NCBI GenBank assembly: GCA_029964075.1
Contig: CM057149.1
Span: forward strand, 12,286,465 to 12,350,464
Length of the DNA: 64,000 bases
Reading direction: 5' to 3'
Origin: Patiria pectinifera
Taxonomy: Eukaryota; Echinodermata; Asteroidea; Valvatida; Asterinidae
Part shown: positions 24,414 to 36,340 of the stretch, in pieces
Layout: each line of letters starts with the position of its first letter
Position numbering within the stretch: position 1 is the stretch's first letter
Notes under the pieces: model-generated
Told to the model about the DNA's origin: nothing
The model's input: only the letters and a program-made list of their open reading frames with translations
The model's database searches: none
Translations under genes and position numbers: made by a program

Positions 24414-25648
24414 TCAATTAAGAAAGAAAGGCATCTACGGATTGAAGTCATCAAAAATGATTTACGCTAAGGAATACGGACACGTATGAAGTCTTAAAAG
24501 ATGTTTGACAAAATGTGAAATATGTTTGCCCATTAATGAAAACGAATGCCCGATCAACCCCTTACTAATGGTTTAGACGAAATTGAATGAACAACGCGAT
24601 ACTTTTAAAATGAATGCATCTTTGATAGGGACGAGTGAAGCTAAAAGGCGATAGAATGCTCGGATAGTGAAGTTGAATGATTCTTTTTGATTGTCAAATG
24701 CCGATCTGCGTGATCTTTCAATTTCAATCTAAATCGAATGAGCCAGGCGCTAAATTGAATGAAAACTTGGTGAAATTGGCCGGGAAAACCTATATTTTCC
24801 ATTTTGAGGGGCGTTTTTGGTGCCTTCTCCGTTTTTATGCTAATGCAAAGTTTCATATTCATTAGAAAACCTGTGATGGCATTCCGAGCATGATTAATGT
24901 TACACGGCAATTTCAGCAAGTTGATAGAATTTTGGATATTTTGCTGTCATAAATTTCTTTTATTTGGTGATTATTTGATGTGTCAGTACATGGTAGTAAG
25001 CCAATGACCAACCCTTTCCCACAAATGTTTTCAATTAGCAAATTTTGGATGAATAATTTGAAGAAAAAAAACCCCTAAACCGAACAGTGTCTTCCTGAAA
25101 TGACATCACAGTAACAGCGTTAGTCTGGAAAAACATGGAAACTTTTAAATGCTTTAAGAAGTGCACATTTGCAATAAGATTAACCCAAAAAGTGTTGTCA
25201 AATGTGTAGTTTTCTTACATTTCACAGAGTTGGCAAAAAGAATTCCTGAGAAAAATTCATTGCACATACCCTTTAAGAAAGAAAGTCAATCTGCGGAAGT
25301 CATCAAATATGATTTACGCTAAGGAATACTGACACGTATGAAGTCTTAAAAGATGTTTGACAAAATGTGAAACATGTTTGCCCATTAATGAAAAAGAATG
25401 CCCGATCAACCCCTTACTAATGGTTTAGACGAAATTGAATGACCAACGCAATACTTTTAATATGAATGCATCTTTGATAGGGACGAGTGAAGCTAAAAGG
25501 CGATAGAATGCCCGGATAGTGAAATTGAATGATTCTTTTTGATTGTCGAATGCCGATCTGCGTGATCTTTCAATTTCAATCTAAATCGAATGAACCAGGC
25601 GTTAAATTGAATAAAAACTTGGGGAAATCGGCCGGGAAAACCTATATT
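23922..25648 (+). repeat. tandem duplication, two units of about 0.87 kb
   Basis: Unit 1 runs 23922-24792 and unit 2 runs 24793-25648. Both begin TATTTTCCATTTTGAGGGGC and end at GCCGGGAAAACCTA. They differ by scattered substitutions and small deletions, for example loss of GCTCATAC-like sequence around 25117. Each unit joins most of an AGGGNCCATG-family MITE to the right half of a second, GAATGA-rich element. Confidence 0.9.
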
Positions 25649-27433
25649 AACGAGTTAAGACCGCTGATCAAAATTAATTAGTAACTAATTGGAATCCTAG
25701 TGCTGATAGACGTTTGTGACATTAAAGATAATCTCGGCCATCAATAATAACAACATTCTATTGAAAGTAGATGTTTTACCTCCACATATAATTGATTCGA
25801 AGGTAATCGGATACTACGGCATAAAAATGTGTAAACAACTTCGGTTTGAGGTAATTCCAGACTGAAAGGAACGCCCCGTTCCGATTTAGTAGAATTACAT
25901 TTTTGTGTCATAGAGATGCCTTTGGTAGATACATATGTCGTAATAATGTCCCGCCAAACTGTAGCACAGTTATCATCCAAACCACAGTTGGGGCGTCCCA
26001 ACATTGCTATACAGGCCTAATATATCAAGTCATGTATATACATGCCTATAGTTGGTGCGTACCAAAAATGTTATCTAGGCTAACGGAATGATGTATTTAG
26101 AGATACGCGAGAAACAGGTTTTGTTCGTGTATTTACTTTTTTTGCGTAGGAATTGGAGCTGAAAAAGTGATTGATTTGAGAGGATATACGTTCGGAAGTT
26201 TCATTTTTTTCCAGACTGTTTTAAATTTATGTGGGCCAAGCAGCCCGGGGCAATTCATTCTGCTATAAATTAGGAGTTGTTCAGAGTTCAGCTCTATTTG
26301 ACGGATGCAGCTACATGTACACTTGTCTTAAAAGAAAAGAAAAAAAGAAAATCATCGTAAAGATGATACATGTACACGTACAAACCATATCTTGCAATGC
26401 CGTACAACACCTCAGTACGCTGCACGTTGTTTTGTATAATATCAGATTTTGATGCACCACATTAACAGTATGCTTTTGTTGTCCTTTCAATAGACGGGGT
26501 TTTCAACAATCGGGTAACTTTCAAAGGCATGAAGAGTATCAAAAGCAACATTCAATTTGCAACGCAAAAATAAACCGTAAACTGCATCATCACCAACAAA
26601 CGATCGCACAACACGTATTGTTAGGACGTGTTTTAAGCGCTAAAAAAAAATTATATATATGTACATATATATTATGAAAGGAACGCACGTCAATTGTTGG
26701 CAAGTTCTATTGTGGTGCAACAATGGTAAATTGTTGGCATCACACGATAACAAATACCAAACTGAGAAAGAATTGCATTTTAGTCACTGGTAGCTATAAC
26801 TTGATAACTTTTTATTATGTGTCGGTGTTTTTTTCAGTGATATTTGTCGAAAAGGTATAAAATATTAGATTAAGACTGTATACCAGAAAAAAAGTCTTGT
26901 CACGAGCTAACGACATACTTTGACCGACTAGTGAAACTTGTTTGTGCTTTAGTTCCAGTAAACACCAGTCACAGTACTTGACGTGATCATGTTGTAGCGT
27001 TTTTAGATTGTCGATTCTTAAGTATCACTTCATCTTAATTTTTAAGTTAATTGTCGCACTTTAATTATCAACGTTACTTCTTGAAATTAGCCATTCCTTG
27101 TAAACATACACCCACACTAGCACCTGTACGGTGTGTATTGTTTACACATAACAAATGACCTCTTGGTTGCCCACACTAAGTCTTTCTTAACGCATACATT
27201 CCAAGATGCACTGGCCATTTTGACATTGACAGTTTTTCACTGCAGCTACTGGACCATTGTCATTTGCCATTTGTGCGTTCTGTATAGTTTGAAGCAAGTC
27301 ATCCAAATCTATAGACGGCGTGCTTATTAACAACTAACATGAAGAAGTTTAAGCTCTGTTAATGTTGCACAGTCCGAGAATATATTATTCTAGGATCTCG
27401 TTTTCAAATCAAAATTTTGCCTAGTCATATTTT
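25649..27433. other. gene-free DNA
   Basis: No exon or RNA gene recognised. A/T-rich with short A and T runs. Confidence 0.5.
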
Positions 27434-27625
27434 GAATTCGCTCTTTTCACACTTCCGCCAAGGGCATGCACAGCCTCGATCTGGTAACTTTACACAATAA
27501 ATATAGCCGGTTCAGTGATTCCCGTGTCCGGGGTTCAGATCACTGAACCGGCTATTTTTATTGTGTAAAGTTGCCAGATTGAGGCTGTGCATGCCCAATG
27601 GCGTAGCGTAAAAAAGAGCGAATTG
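27434..27625. repeat. 192-nt near-perfect hairpin
   Basis: Left arm 27434-27519 and right arm 27539-27625 are inverted copies of about 86 nt. The inner 57 nt (GGCATGCACAGCCTC ... GGTTCAGTGAT) differ at only about three positions, and the loop is 19 nt. Outer parts (AATTCGCTCTTTT) also pair. It could be a small foldback MITE or a source of a long hairpin RNA. Confidence 0.85.
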
Positions 27626-27940
27626 CACCCAAAGTAGCTAGCGCACGTCCGGACACGTTCTCATTCGGCCGATAGCAGCTACGCAATGCCACGCGCTGAA
27701 CTGACGAATAATAGCGACCGCGCGCGCGTGTGCGTCGTGCCAACGCTTGCATGTGCGCATCCATTCAGGGATGTGCTGAATTACAAAACCAACTACATGT
27801 ACTAACGGAAATTCAAACGATGCGTCACTTGACTTGTGCCTTTAATTTGTTATAAATCCATAGTCATCTTTATTTCTGAGAAAACATGAATAAGTTTCTT
27901 TCTTAAATGTTTTCAACTATCATGTTTTCACACTTCACAG

Positions 27941-28098
27941 TATATAAGCACTGTCCCGTGGGCAGTCACTCAATGCAATCGAGTCGGTTCATCCAGTTCC
28001 ATTCATTCAGTGCAATTCATTCAATCAGTTCTCTTTTCCTCACTTCACTTTAACCAGTTTGTTTAATCAGTATATATTTTTAATTGTTGTGGAATAAA
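27941..28098 (+). promoter_or_regulatory. TATA-to-AATAAA unit, possible solo LTR
   Basis: TATATAAG at 27941 is followed about 150 bp later by AATAAA at 28093-28098 with no open reading frame between. That compact promoter plus polyadenylation arrangement is typical of retrotransposon LTRs. About 100 bp further on, ACGGGACAG and TTTTGCGACAGCTATCG resemble an LTR end and leader. I could not define TG..CA ends or a target duplication, so this is tentative. Confidence 0.3.
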
Positions 28099-28239
28099 GT
28101 CGCGGTTATAACAGTTCTCAACTAAAGAAGTGTGTATTGACTACCTTTTCCCCAACTTGCAATCAACATAATTATGAAACATTTAACGGGACAGATTAAT
28201 AATTTTGCGACAGCTATCGTAACACCCAAATGCCTCTAA

Positions 28240-28334
28240 ACCCCAGGGGAAACCTTGTGAGGACGTGTGCAAGTCCACACAACGTCTCTGCTACTTAGTT
28301 CATGTGGACCTGTTTTGTTTATAGGTCCACACAG
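28240..28334 (-). repeat. keyed repeat, TCCACA type (partial)
   Basis: Contains CCTTGTGAGGAC, GTCCACACAAC, CATGTGGACC and GGTCCACACAGTG in alternating orientations, like the fuller elements at 41604 and 63018. It sits next to an ATCGAGGA-type element, as those do. Confidence 0.5.
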
Positions 28335-28365
28335 TGATTGTAATGCTTGTGCATGCTAGCAGGTT

Positions 28366-28612
28366 TGTTTGTGTCATGGTGTGAATCGAGGATTGTCTTT
28401 TGTTCCTCAGCTCAGCATCGATCTTTTGTTCATACTCTTTTCATACCATTTTTTGCAACAGCTCCATTGGTACACGTTTTCCAATCGAGGACGTCCTTGA
28501 TTTGACTCGTGAACTAAATTACAGAAGGATATTTCACATGCGTGTCCTCGGTTTACGCCATAAACAAATTATCCCACTCGAAAACATACACGCACACCCT
28601 TTCTTCTATATA
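28366..28612 (-). repeat. keyed repeat, ATCGAGGA type
   Basis: Reverse-orientation relative of 42376-42573. It shares GTGAATCGAGGATTG, CATTGGTACACGTTTTCCAA, AATCGAGGACG, GTGTCCTCGGTTTACGCC and ATAAACAAA in the same order once complemented. Confidence 0.65.
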
Positions 28613-28997
28613 GTATAACGGTGATGAGTGAATGAAATCCAGGGAAGTGATGGAACGCGGAAGGGGTATTAAAATTGTTCGTGACTTGTATGCGATCCAT
28701 CAATGCTAGTGCCGATAGGATAGATCTTGATTATGCAATATCCGGAAACCATAGTGTTGATTTTCATAATAGGTGAGTCAGTTATAGATACACCAAGTCA
28801 ACAACGACAAGTACAAATCATCAAACTTTTTGATCCCTTCAAAAGTGCCTTTAATAATCTTAACACAACTTCGCCAGTAATGTGTAAACAGTATTTAATA
28901 CACAGCAACGTTTGCTCACAAAAACGGGTACAGCTATTTCAGATAGACCCCTCTTCAGACAATTCTAAATATTTCAGAAAATGTTTCCCGAAGGTTA

Positions 28998-29368
28998 GGC
29001 CAAAAAAAAAAAAGTCTCCAGTTTCTGGTATGCGCGCGCGTCGCCGTAGCCATGCGCGTCGGCAAAATGAAAAAGTTTTTTTTTTCAATGAAAGATGATG
29101 TCTGAAAAGCGCCAAACCCACTGGTCTGACTGGAATCCTGCTGCTGCACAATTTTAACGTGTTTTTAGATTGGGTTATGGTCGAGAATAAGCTTTATGTG
29201 GCCTCTCTGGACTCCCATATAATTTGCACTAAGTTTAGTCGGGCACCATTTGCAGTCATCTGCCGACATTTGAAGCAAAAAAATCAGGTAAAAAAAAAAA
29301 GCCGCGTCGCCGCACCACTTTTTGGGGCAAGCTCCATACCAGAAACCGGAGACTTTTTTTGTTTGGCC
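28998..29368 (+). mobile_element. 371-bp Harbinger-like MITE, copy 1
   Basis: Terminal inverted repeats GGCCAAAAAA.. plus GTCTCCAGTTTCTGGTATG and the complement CATACCAGAAACCGGAGAC..TTTGGCC. Flanked by TTA at 28995-28997 and 29369-29371. Same length and internal sequence as 33335-33705, in the opposite orientation. No coding capacity. Confidence 0.85.
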
Positions 29369-29371
29369 TTA

Positions 29372-31639
29372 GGGACACTCTAGTCCGGATGGATACAGAA
29401 TATCAAACAGAAACCCAAACTGGTCAAGTCCGACATCGGCTTATATATTTCGATGTTTTGTATGGGTCACAGTTAGGTTCAGGTTGGTTGATGAGGTGGA
29501 GAAGTGAATGCCCATAATAGTACCGTGCACATAAACATGACTCTCAACAGATCTTGTGCATTCCAGCCTCACTATGTACATGTATGTGCTTTTAGTCCAC
29601 AAGGACATAATGAACGCACGAGAAGACCTATTGTGTGTTCATCGTTTTGAATTTAAATACGAAAAATAACTCCTGGCGCTGAATGCAAAGGGTAGGCCTA
29701 ATATGTAATGAATAATGATTATAACGACTCAAGCTTAAGATGGCAAAAGTACACAATTGCAGGTAGTACAGGTAGTCTAAAACCTAATACATAATTGCAC
29801 GACTGCCCAAGTCATGTCCATGGCACACAGTTCATGATGCTGGTTTGTCACTAAATCACACCCCCTCTATTCACGTGACATTACCGAACGCTTTCTCTGA
29901 CGTTTCCCTGAATGTTCTCGACATTTACATGTAGATTTAAATCTTGAGTGTCGCAGCGCATGTGTCAACATAATACACAGTCGCACAGGTGAATGCATGC
30001 AGTTTGCAATATACATGCATACATACAAAAGTGAAAGTGCCATATTTTGGAGCACTGTTTGATACCATAATGCAGTAAACCCTGTAAGACTCCTAAACAT
30101 GTCATCAGCCGAGTAATGCTTAAAAAACAAAGAGTCTTTTTGGGGGGGGGGGGGGTTCCTTGTATAGACAGCTACATTGAGACCATCTGGATATCATTTT
30201 AATAATTGCACTTGCTTTCTCTTCCCACTCTGACAAATCACAAATGAGCAAATTTCAGTTTGTGAATTATCATGGAGGTAGGAATAGATATTAACCGGAA
30301 TCACTGACTGAACGAAACCTGGTTACGCTTAGGAAGTACTGGAATTAATTGAGGAAACGTTTATTTCCTTTTTTTCTTCAGTCGTGTGCTTTATAAACAG
30401 GTTGCCTTTTCCATATAAGACAATCTCATCACCAGGCAATGTTCGATCCAATTACGTACTTGACTGCATCTGGGAATTGTACATGCGATGATTATGAATA
30501 CATTATCGTGCCTATACGTCTAGACTCATTCGTTACCAACGACCATAGATAAGTAATTTTTATGGAGCTCTGCATAAAAAAGAAAGCTAACAGCCAACGT
30601 GTTTACAAAAATTAATTTCAGACACGTTGGCCTTTCTAATTCACTTTATGGTCAGTGCAGAAAACGCAAGTTAGAAATGCACTCAGTCTGGGACAAAATC
30701 TAGAATTAAAAAAAAAATGTATCGCTCCAAAGGTTTTTTTTATGAGCCGACATTGATAGCAGTGATTCACCCGAGATAGTGAGCTTGGAAAGGACAAGGT
30801 AAAACTTGCATTCGTAAGCAAAGCGATTGTGGGTTGAAGTCCAACTTACATACATGGTATGAATTGTTCTCATTAGCTACATGAAAGGATTTATCATACA
30901 GTAATATTCATGAATGACTGGCAGCAACGAAAACTTTTACAATACCACTGTACTCATTATAAAACAAATTAAAATAAAACAAATACTGTATGTTTTTTTG
31001 TCTACTTTCCATGTTCTAATATATGGGCTTTCCGAACACCAATTTTATTAGGTATTAATGTAACATTAGGATGATACATGTAAACAGACTGTAAAATAAA
31101 TTAAAAAAATACTATATTTCTGAGCAGGACATTGGCAGACATCTTTCCCCTACATTAGATTATGGCAATGAAATAATTTAAAACTATTACAATGAAATTC
31201 AAGTGAAGGGACTTTCTCAAGTCCAGATTAGCTCATGGAATTTGTTCATTCACATCATGAAAGGATATATATATTTTTTTAGCCCTCATTGTAAGGATGG
31301 GGGAGGGGGTAAATTTACATAAAACTCGCTATGAGGGAAGAAGTTGTCAGTGGTGATTCCAGGTTAATTGATATATAACATTAGAAAAGAGGGAAGTAGC
31401 CTTCATTTCTATTGTCTGCCTGCACTTTAAATGTGAAATTACTAATCCTTATGTACTGGCTGATCTTATTACCTCACAACACTTCGAAAGTCAACAAAAA
31501 ATGACAATATCAGTCAGATAAAACAGTATATTCCATCTGTTGACCTCCAACTGTTACTACTGCATATAGCAGGTCTAGTAGCAGTGTGTATCATCGTAAT
31601 TACCTGGTACAGCAGACTGGATTTTTCAAATGTTACTAC
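29372..31639. other. gene-free DNA
   Basis: No exon or RNA gene recognised. A G run lies at 30142-30155. Open frames are short and lack domains. Confidence 0.5.
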
Positions 31640-31825
31640 CAAACTGATATGACTTGTGACTCGGACTTGAACCCGAGTCTGACTTGAGTCACATTTTCCA
31701 TGACTCGGACTCAGACTCCAGTCACGATGACAAATGACTCCGACTCGGACTCGACCCTGCAGACTTGACTTGGACTCAGACTCGACCTGCTCGACTGGGG
31801 ACTCGACCAAAACGATCACAGTTCG
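31640..31825. repeat. degenerate GACTCG hexamer tract
   Basis: Dense, imperfect repeats of GACTCG and GACTTG in both orientations, such as GACTCGGACTCGACC. It is too irregular for a microsatellite and has no coding signal. Confidence 0.7.
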
Positions 31826-32549
31826 CATATTTTCTTAACCCTAACCCTCCCAAATCTTTGCAAAATGGAGGATTTTGCAGGATTGAGGTTACATGGCAAA
31901 AGTGTGTTGCTGATTTCAGAGGATGCACTGTGTCAAGGTCTCGTGCCAGACCTTGTGTAGTTTATGCTCAGTCGTGTTTACATTTTGGCCTATATTATAT
32001 TTGAAATCCTCCGCACTGCTCCAGGATGTCAGACTGGCTCTGCTTCAAAATATTAAAAGTGATTGTCGGGTTTGCAGAACCGAGGCAGTGGTCAACCCTC
32101 TAAGTACCACATTCAAGAAATCACAGAAGATTCTGGAGGACTGAGGCTGTATGCAATTTTTACATGGACGCAGTTGGAGGATTTTGCAGGATTGAGCTGA
32201 CATCCTAGCCAAAATGTCTATAGGGAGTTGAAGATGATCCCCCCATGAGCAAGCAATACAGTCTGTGCGGTGCAGCACTGTGCATGCGGCTGGCTTGTTT
32301 CCGATGTATTGAAATGGAAAATCAATGTATCAAAACATGTACCCCAGCGTCCACACTTGACATAGTGTAAATGCAATCTTGGTAGCGTTGGGTCTCAGAT
32401 TATCCTTTCCAAACCATGGTGCCTTGCCCTATTTGTCATGTTATACATGAATTTCCAGTTCAATAAAGAAGAGAAAAGCTGTGGAAAAATTGCAATATTT
32501 ATACTGTGAGGTTTCAGCAGCACTTGATTTCTTTGATTTCCAATATTAA

Positions 32550-32655
32550 AGATGACTTGTGACTCGGACTCGACCTTTGTGACTCGTGACTCAGACTGGA
32601 CCTTCATGACTCGGGATTTGGACTCGAGAGAGGTGACTCGCACTCGGACTTGGAA
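32550..32655. repeat. degenerate GACTCG hexamer tract
   Basis: Second GACTCG-rich tract, about 730 bp after the first, of the same composition. Related single units recur near 32948 and 34176 after the shared phrase TTGAATAGCTTGTGACT. Confidence 0.65.
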
Positions 32656-32656
32656 T

Positions 32657-32752
32657 TGGGCTTTCATATCTTAGATTTTGAAAGTGCAAAATGCAACACT
32701 TCATCAAAACAACAGTCCCTACATTTGAGTAGCGTTTTTTTAAATCACCCTG
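32657..32752 (+). mobile_element. mariner-like element end (solo)
   Basis: Matches the right end of the element at 61552-62328 (GGCTTTYATATC, GATTTTGAAAGTGC, ACTTCA blocks) and ends AAATCACCCTG directly before TA. Confidence 0.5.
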
Positions 32753-33321
32753 TATTATATCTTTTCATCGGAAATGCATTCAAGCGCCCTATGCGGCAAA
32801 TTCGAGACAAAAGTGAATCTTTACTCAAACTCAATCCAGCAGTACTTTACTTTAGTCCTTCACAAAACCATGCAAGTCAGTTCTTGGCAAATGTAACTGG
32901 GGATGAACAATTACCGACAGACGTCTTTGTCATAGTTTGTTTGAATAGCTTGTGACTGAAACTCGTGGATTTGTGATGGACTTGACTTCAATACTGCGAT
33001 CTAGTCTGGCAACATTTATGTACACATGCATGCCTACCTCATGACGAAACGGTGCAGCATTAGTTTTTTGCCAAATGGCAGAACACATAGTCAAATTCTT
33101 TGGCTTGGACGGCACTACTGGAAGGGGAAAATAACACGATGTGCAGCTCTCTGCTATCTCATGTCATTTCTCCTCTGATTTCAGTGGATGATTTCCCCTC
33201 GCTTGATGACATGCTTGATCAACCTCTCATGATTGCCCAGCTGGTAGATAAGATGCTCCCATCTGTAAAGGGTTTTGTTTTAATCAAAATTGAAAGAAAC
33301 TGATAAGCAATTATAACTTAA

Positions 33322-34138
33322 AGGGTCCATGTAAGGCCAAAAAAACGAAAGTCTCCGGTTTCTGGTATGGAGCTTGCCCAAAAAGTGATGCGGCGACGCG
33401 GCTTTTTTTTTTTTTTTACCTGACTTTTTTGCTTCAAATGTGTGCTGATGACTGCAAATGGTGTCCGACTAAACTTAGTGCAAATATATGGGAGTCCAGA
33501 GAGGCCACATAAAGCTTATTCTCGACCATAACCCAATCTAAAAACACGTTAAAATTGTGCAGCAGCAGTATTCCAGTCAAACCAGTGAGTTTGGCGGTTT
33601 TTGGACATCATCTTTCATTAAAAAAAAAACTTTTTCATTTTGCCGACGCGCATGGCTACGGCGACGCGTGCGCATACCAGAAACCGGAGACTTTTTTTTT
33701 TGGCCTAATGTATGTTTTTTAATGCAATCCTTGAAATGCACCTTAGTGTCCATATACATGTATCTCTATTTTCAATTTTCGTTTTGCCATTTTTGGTTTT
33801 TATGCTAATGCAAATTGCACATTCGTGAGCAAAAGTGTGATGTCAAATCAGCACTAAAAGTTGCCATAATTTCGGATATTTTCGCTGTCAGAAATGTTCT
33901 TTGTGTTTTTAGTGATTTGTTGTTGTGTTAATACATGGCAGTAAGCAAATGAGCAAAGTTTTCTCACAAACGTTTTCAATGAACACATTTTTGAGTTCAC
34001 AATTTGAACAGAAAACACCTAAAATGAACAGTATCCTCCCTGACATCACAGCAGCAGCGCCCTCGGTTGTCTTGCAAAGTATGGATAATTTTGAATGAAA
34101 TTAACCAAAAAAGAGATGGCAAATATCTTTCATACCTT
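33322..34138 (+). mobile_element. AGGGNCCATG-family MITE carrying a nested MITE
   Basis: Starts AGGGTCCATG and ends CATACCTT. Flanked by TAA at 33319-33321 and 34139-34141. The interior matches the copies at 23857 and (reversed) 37655. The 371-bp element at 33335-33705 is inserted 13 bp from its left end. Confidence 0.7.
33335..33705 (-). mobile_element. 371-bp Harbinger-like MITE, copy 2
   Basis: Exact TAA duplication at 33332-33334 and 33706-33708, identical length to copy 1 at 28998, opposite orientation. Internal blocks GAGTCCAGAGAGGCCACATA and ACGTTAAAATTGTGCAGCAG are shared. The small divergence implies recent mobility relative to the host element. Confidence 0.88.
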
Positions 34139-34139
34139 T

Positions 34140-34970
34140 AAGAGGAGTAGAAATATGCACAAAATATTCAATTGAATAGCTTGTGACTTGACTTGGGACA
34201 GGTGTGATCTATGACTGACTGGAAATCTGACATAACTTGTAAGTGTTGCCAGCCCAAAATCCCACTAGCCTTTATAGAAATGTTTAGGACCGACAATATT
34301 TTGGAAAACTCCTGGGGCTTTTGATAGTGATGGGCACTTTCTCAAAACCACTTCATGCCGGAGGCCGTGTATACACGCACAAGTTTTGCGGTATTCTGAA
34401 CAGATGACGGGTAAGCAGACAAAGAGCAAGGCGGAAATATCTGTGTGCCATGCCGCTGGCAACAAGCAAGGCTGGTAATATGCCAGTGCTACCCGCAGAT
34501 AGTGGCCTGAACCCATCTGGCATCGAAGTTCGTCAAAAACAATCCCACGCCTTGGTCCGGACTATGTCAAAATAATCCCAGCGCGAAGTGGTGAAATTAA
34601 AATCGGTCAAATATCAGCCATTCTGCTCCCTGTTCTTTGTATTATTTTTAATAAGTGCAAGCCCATGCAGATCCCGATTGGCGGCCAATATGGGCTGGCG
34701 CATATTCAGTTGGTGAATTTTGAAAATTGAATACTTGATAAAGTCCATGTGGGAAAAAAAGCTAAAAACAGCCCTACAGTATGTTCCAGAAAAAGCGGGC
34801 CCCGACAAATCAGCGGCCATATCTAAGCAAATATTCAGGTGAAACTAAATTCTGTTTGTGATTTTTTCATGCCGTTGATGTTGTTTATTGCCTGAGGAAA
34901 AACAAACTGAATTAATTGAAAACTTCTAAAGCCATGTTTGGAAACGGTATTGGCTTGTGCTGGTAAATTG
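34140..34970. other. gene-free DNA
   Basis: No recognisable gene or element. Confidence 0.4.
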
Positions 34971-34971
34971 G

Positions 34972-35195
34972 TGGAGAGAGGGAGACCATGAACCTGATTC
35001 AAACATGAACACATTTCATAAACAAATGTTGCGGCATTAGCTTGTGGTGTAAGTGGAGAGAGGGAGACCAAGAACCTGATTCAAACACGAACAAATTTCA
35101 TACGCAAATGTTGCGGCATTAGCTTGTGGTGTTTGTGGAGAGAGGGAGACTATGAACCTGTATCAAACATGAATACATTTCACATGCAAACAAGA
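34972..35195 (+). repeat. tandem repeat, period about 78 bp
   Basis: About 2.7 imperfect units, each with GTGGAGAGAGGGAGACCA, GAACCTGATTCAAACA, ACATTTCAT and AAATGTTGCGGCATTAGC. Confidence 0.85.
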
Positions 35196-35370
35196 AGAGA
35201 CTGTCTGCAAACAAGAAGATGCTTTGCCTTTATTTTATAACACAATGTTACAAAATAAACACAGTCTCTTCCTTATGACAAAAAGTGTAAGTTTTGAGTT
35301 TATGGAGCTCTTACATTTCTAGTCATGATTTTCAATCAGTTCAGTTTATTTTTTCCACAGGCAATGTGGA

Positions 35371-35620
35371 GTGTGATGGCCTAGCGGTTAAGAACACCGG
35401 ACTCACGTTCTGGTGTTTCAGAGGCAACAGTGACGTGGGTTCGAGCCCGCCGGCGGACACTTGTGCTCTTAAGCAAGGCACTTAACCATTATTGCTTCGT
35501 CCTTCGGATGGGACGTTAAGCCGTAGGTCCCGTGTGTTGTATAAATGCACGTAAAAGAGCCCAGTAAACACTTATCGCTATTGCCCCGGTGTTTCTGGCC
35601 TCCTGTATAAACTCCCACGT
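35371..35620 (+). repeat. tRNA-derived SINE with conserved body
   Basis: The head has box A TGGCCTAGCGGTTA and box B GGTTCGAGCCC. The body has CTTAAGCAAGGCACTTAACC and CCTTCGGATGGGACGTTAA followed by GGTCCCGTGTGTTG. That body core is, from memory, a widely shared metazoan SINE domain. The 3' end is near CTCCCACG. Best-preserved SINE in the window. Confidence 0.75.
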
Positions 35621-35758
35621 GGAGTATTTAGGAGAAGAACCAACCGAGAACCAAGATAAACAACATCAACAGCATGAAAAAACACAAATAAAATTTTGTC
35701 TTACGTGAATATTTGTTTATATATGGCGCCTGATTTGTCCGTGCCCACTTTTCATGGG

Positions 35759-36258
35759 NNNNNNNNNNNNNNNNNNNNNNNNNNNNNNNNNNNNNNNNNN
35801 NNNNNNNNNNNNNNNNNNNNNNNNNNNNNNNNNNNNNNNNNNNNNNNNNNNNNNNNNNNNNNNNNNNNNNNNNNNNNNNNNNNNNNNNNNNNNNNNNNNN
35901 NNNNNNNNNNNNNNNNNNNNNNNNNNNNNNNNNNNNNNNNNNNNNNNNNNNNNNNNNNNNNNNNNNNNNNNNNNNNNNNNNNNNNNNNNNNNNNNNNNNN
36001 NNNNNNNNNNNNNNNNNNNNNNNNNNNNNNNNNNNNNNNNNNNNNNNNNNNNNNNNNNNNNNNNNNNNNNNNNNNNNNNNNNNNNNNNNNNNNNNNNNNN
36101 NNNNNNNNNNNNNNNNNNNNNNNNNNNNNNNNNNNNNNNNNNNNNNNNNNNNNNNNNNNNNNNNNNNNNNNNNNNNNNNNNNNNNNNNNNNNNNNNNNNN
36201 NNNNNNNNNNNNNNNNNNNNNNNNNNNNNNNNNNNNNNNNNNNNNNNNNNNNNNNNNN
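35759..36258. other. assembly gap of exactly 500 N
   Basis: A round-number run of N. It is a scaffold gap of unknown true size and probably hides the N-terminal exon(s) of the adjacent transporter. Confidence 0.98.
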
Positions 36259-36340
36259 AAGCCCAAAACTGTATCGTTTCAGCCGGCCCCCATTCTTTCA
36301 AAAATATAGCCGATTGTTGTATTTGGTTTATATGGTTTAG

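Noticed and set aside
24037..24417. 126-codon open frame on the minus strand
   Set aside because: Lies wholly within a MITE copy, is broken in the tandem copy and in the relatives at 33322 and 37655, and has no domain.
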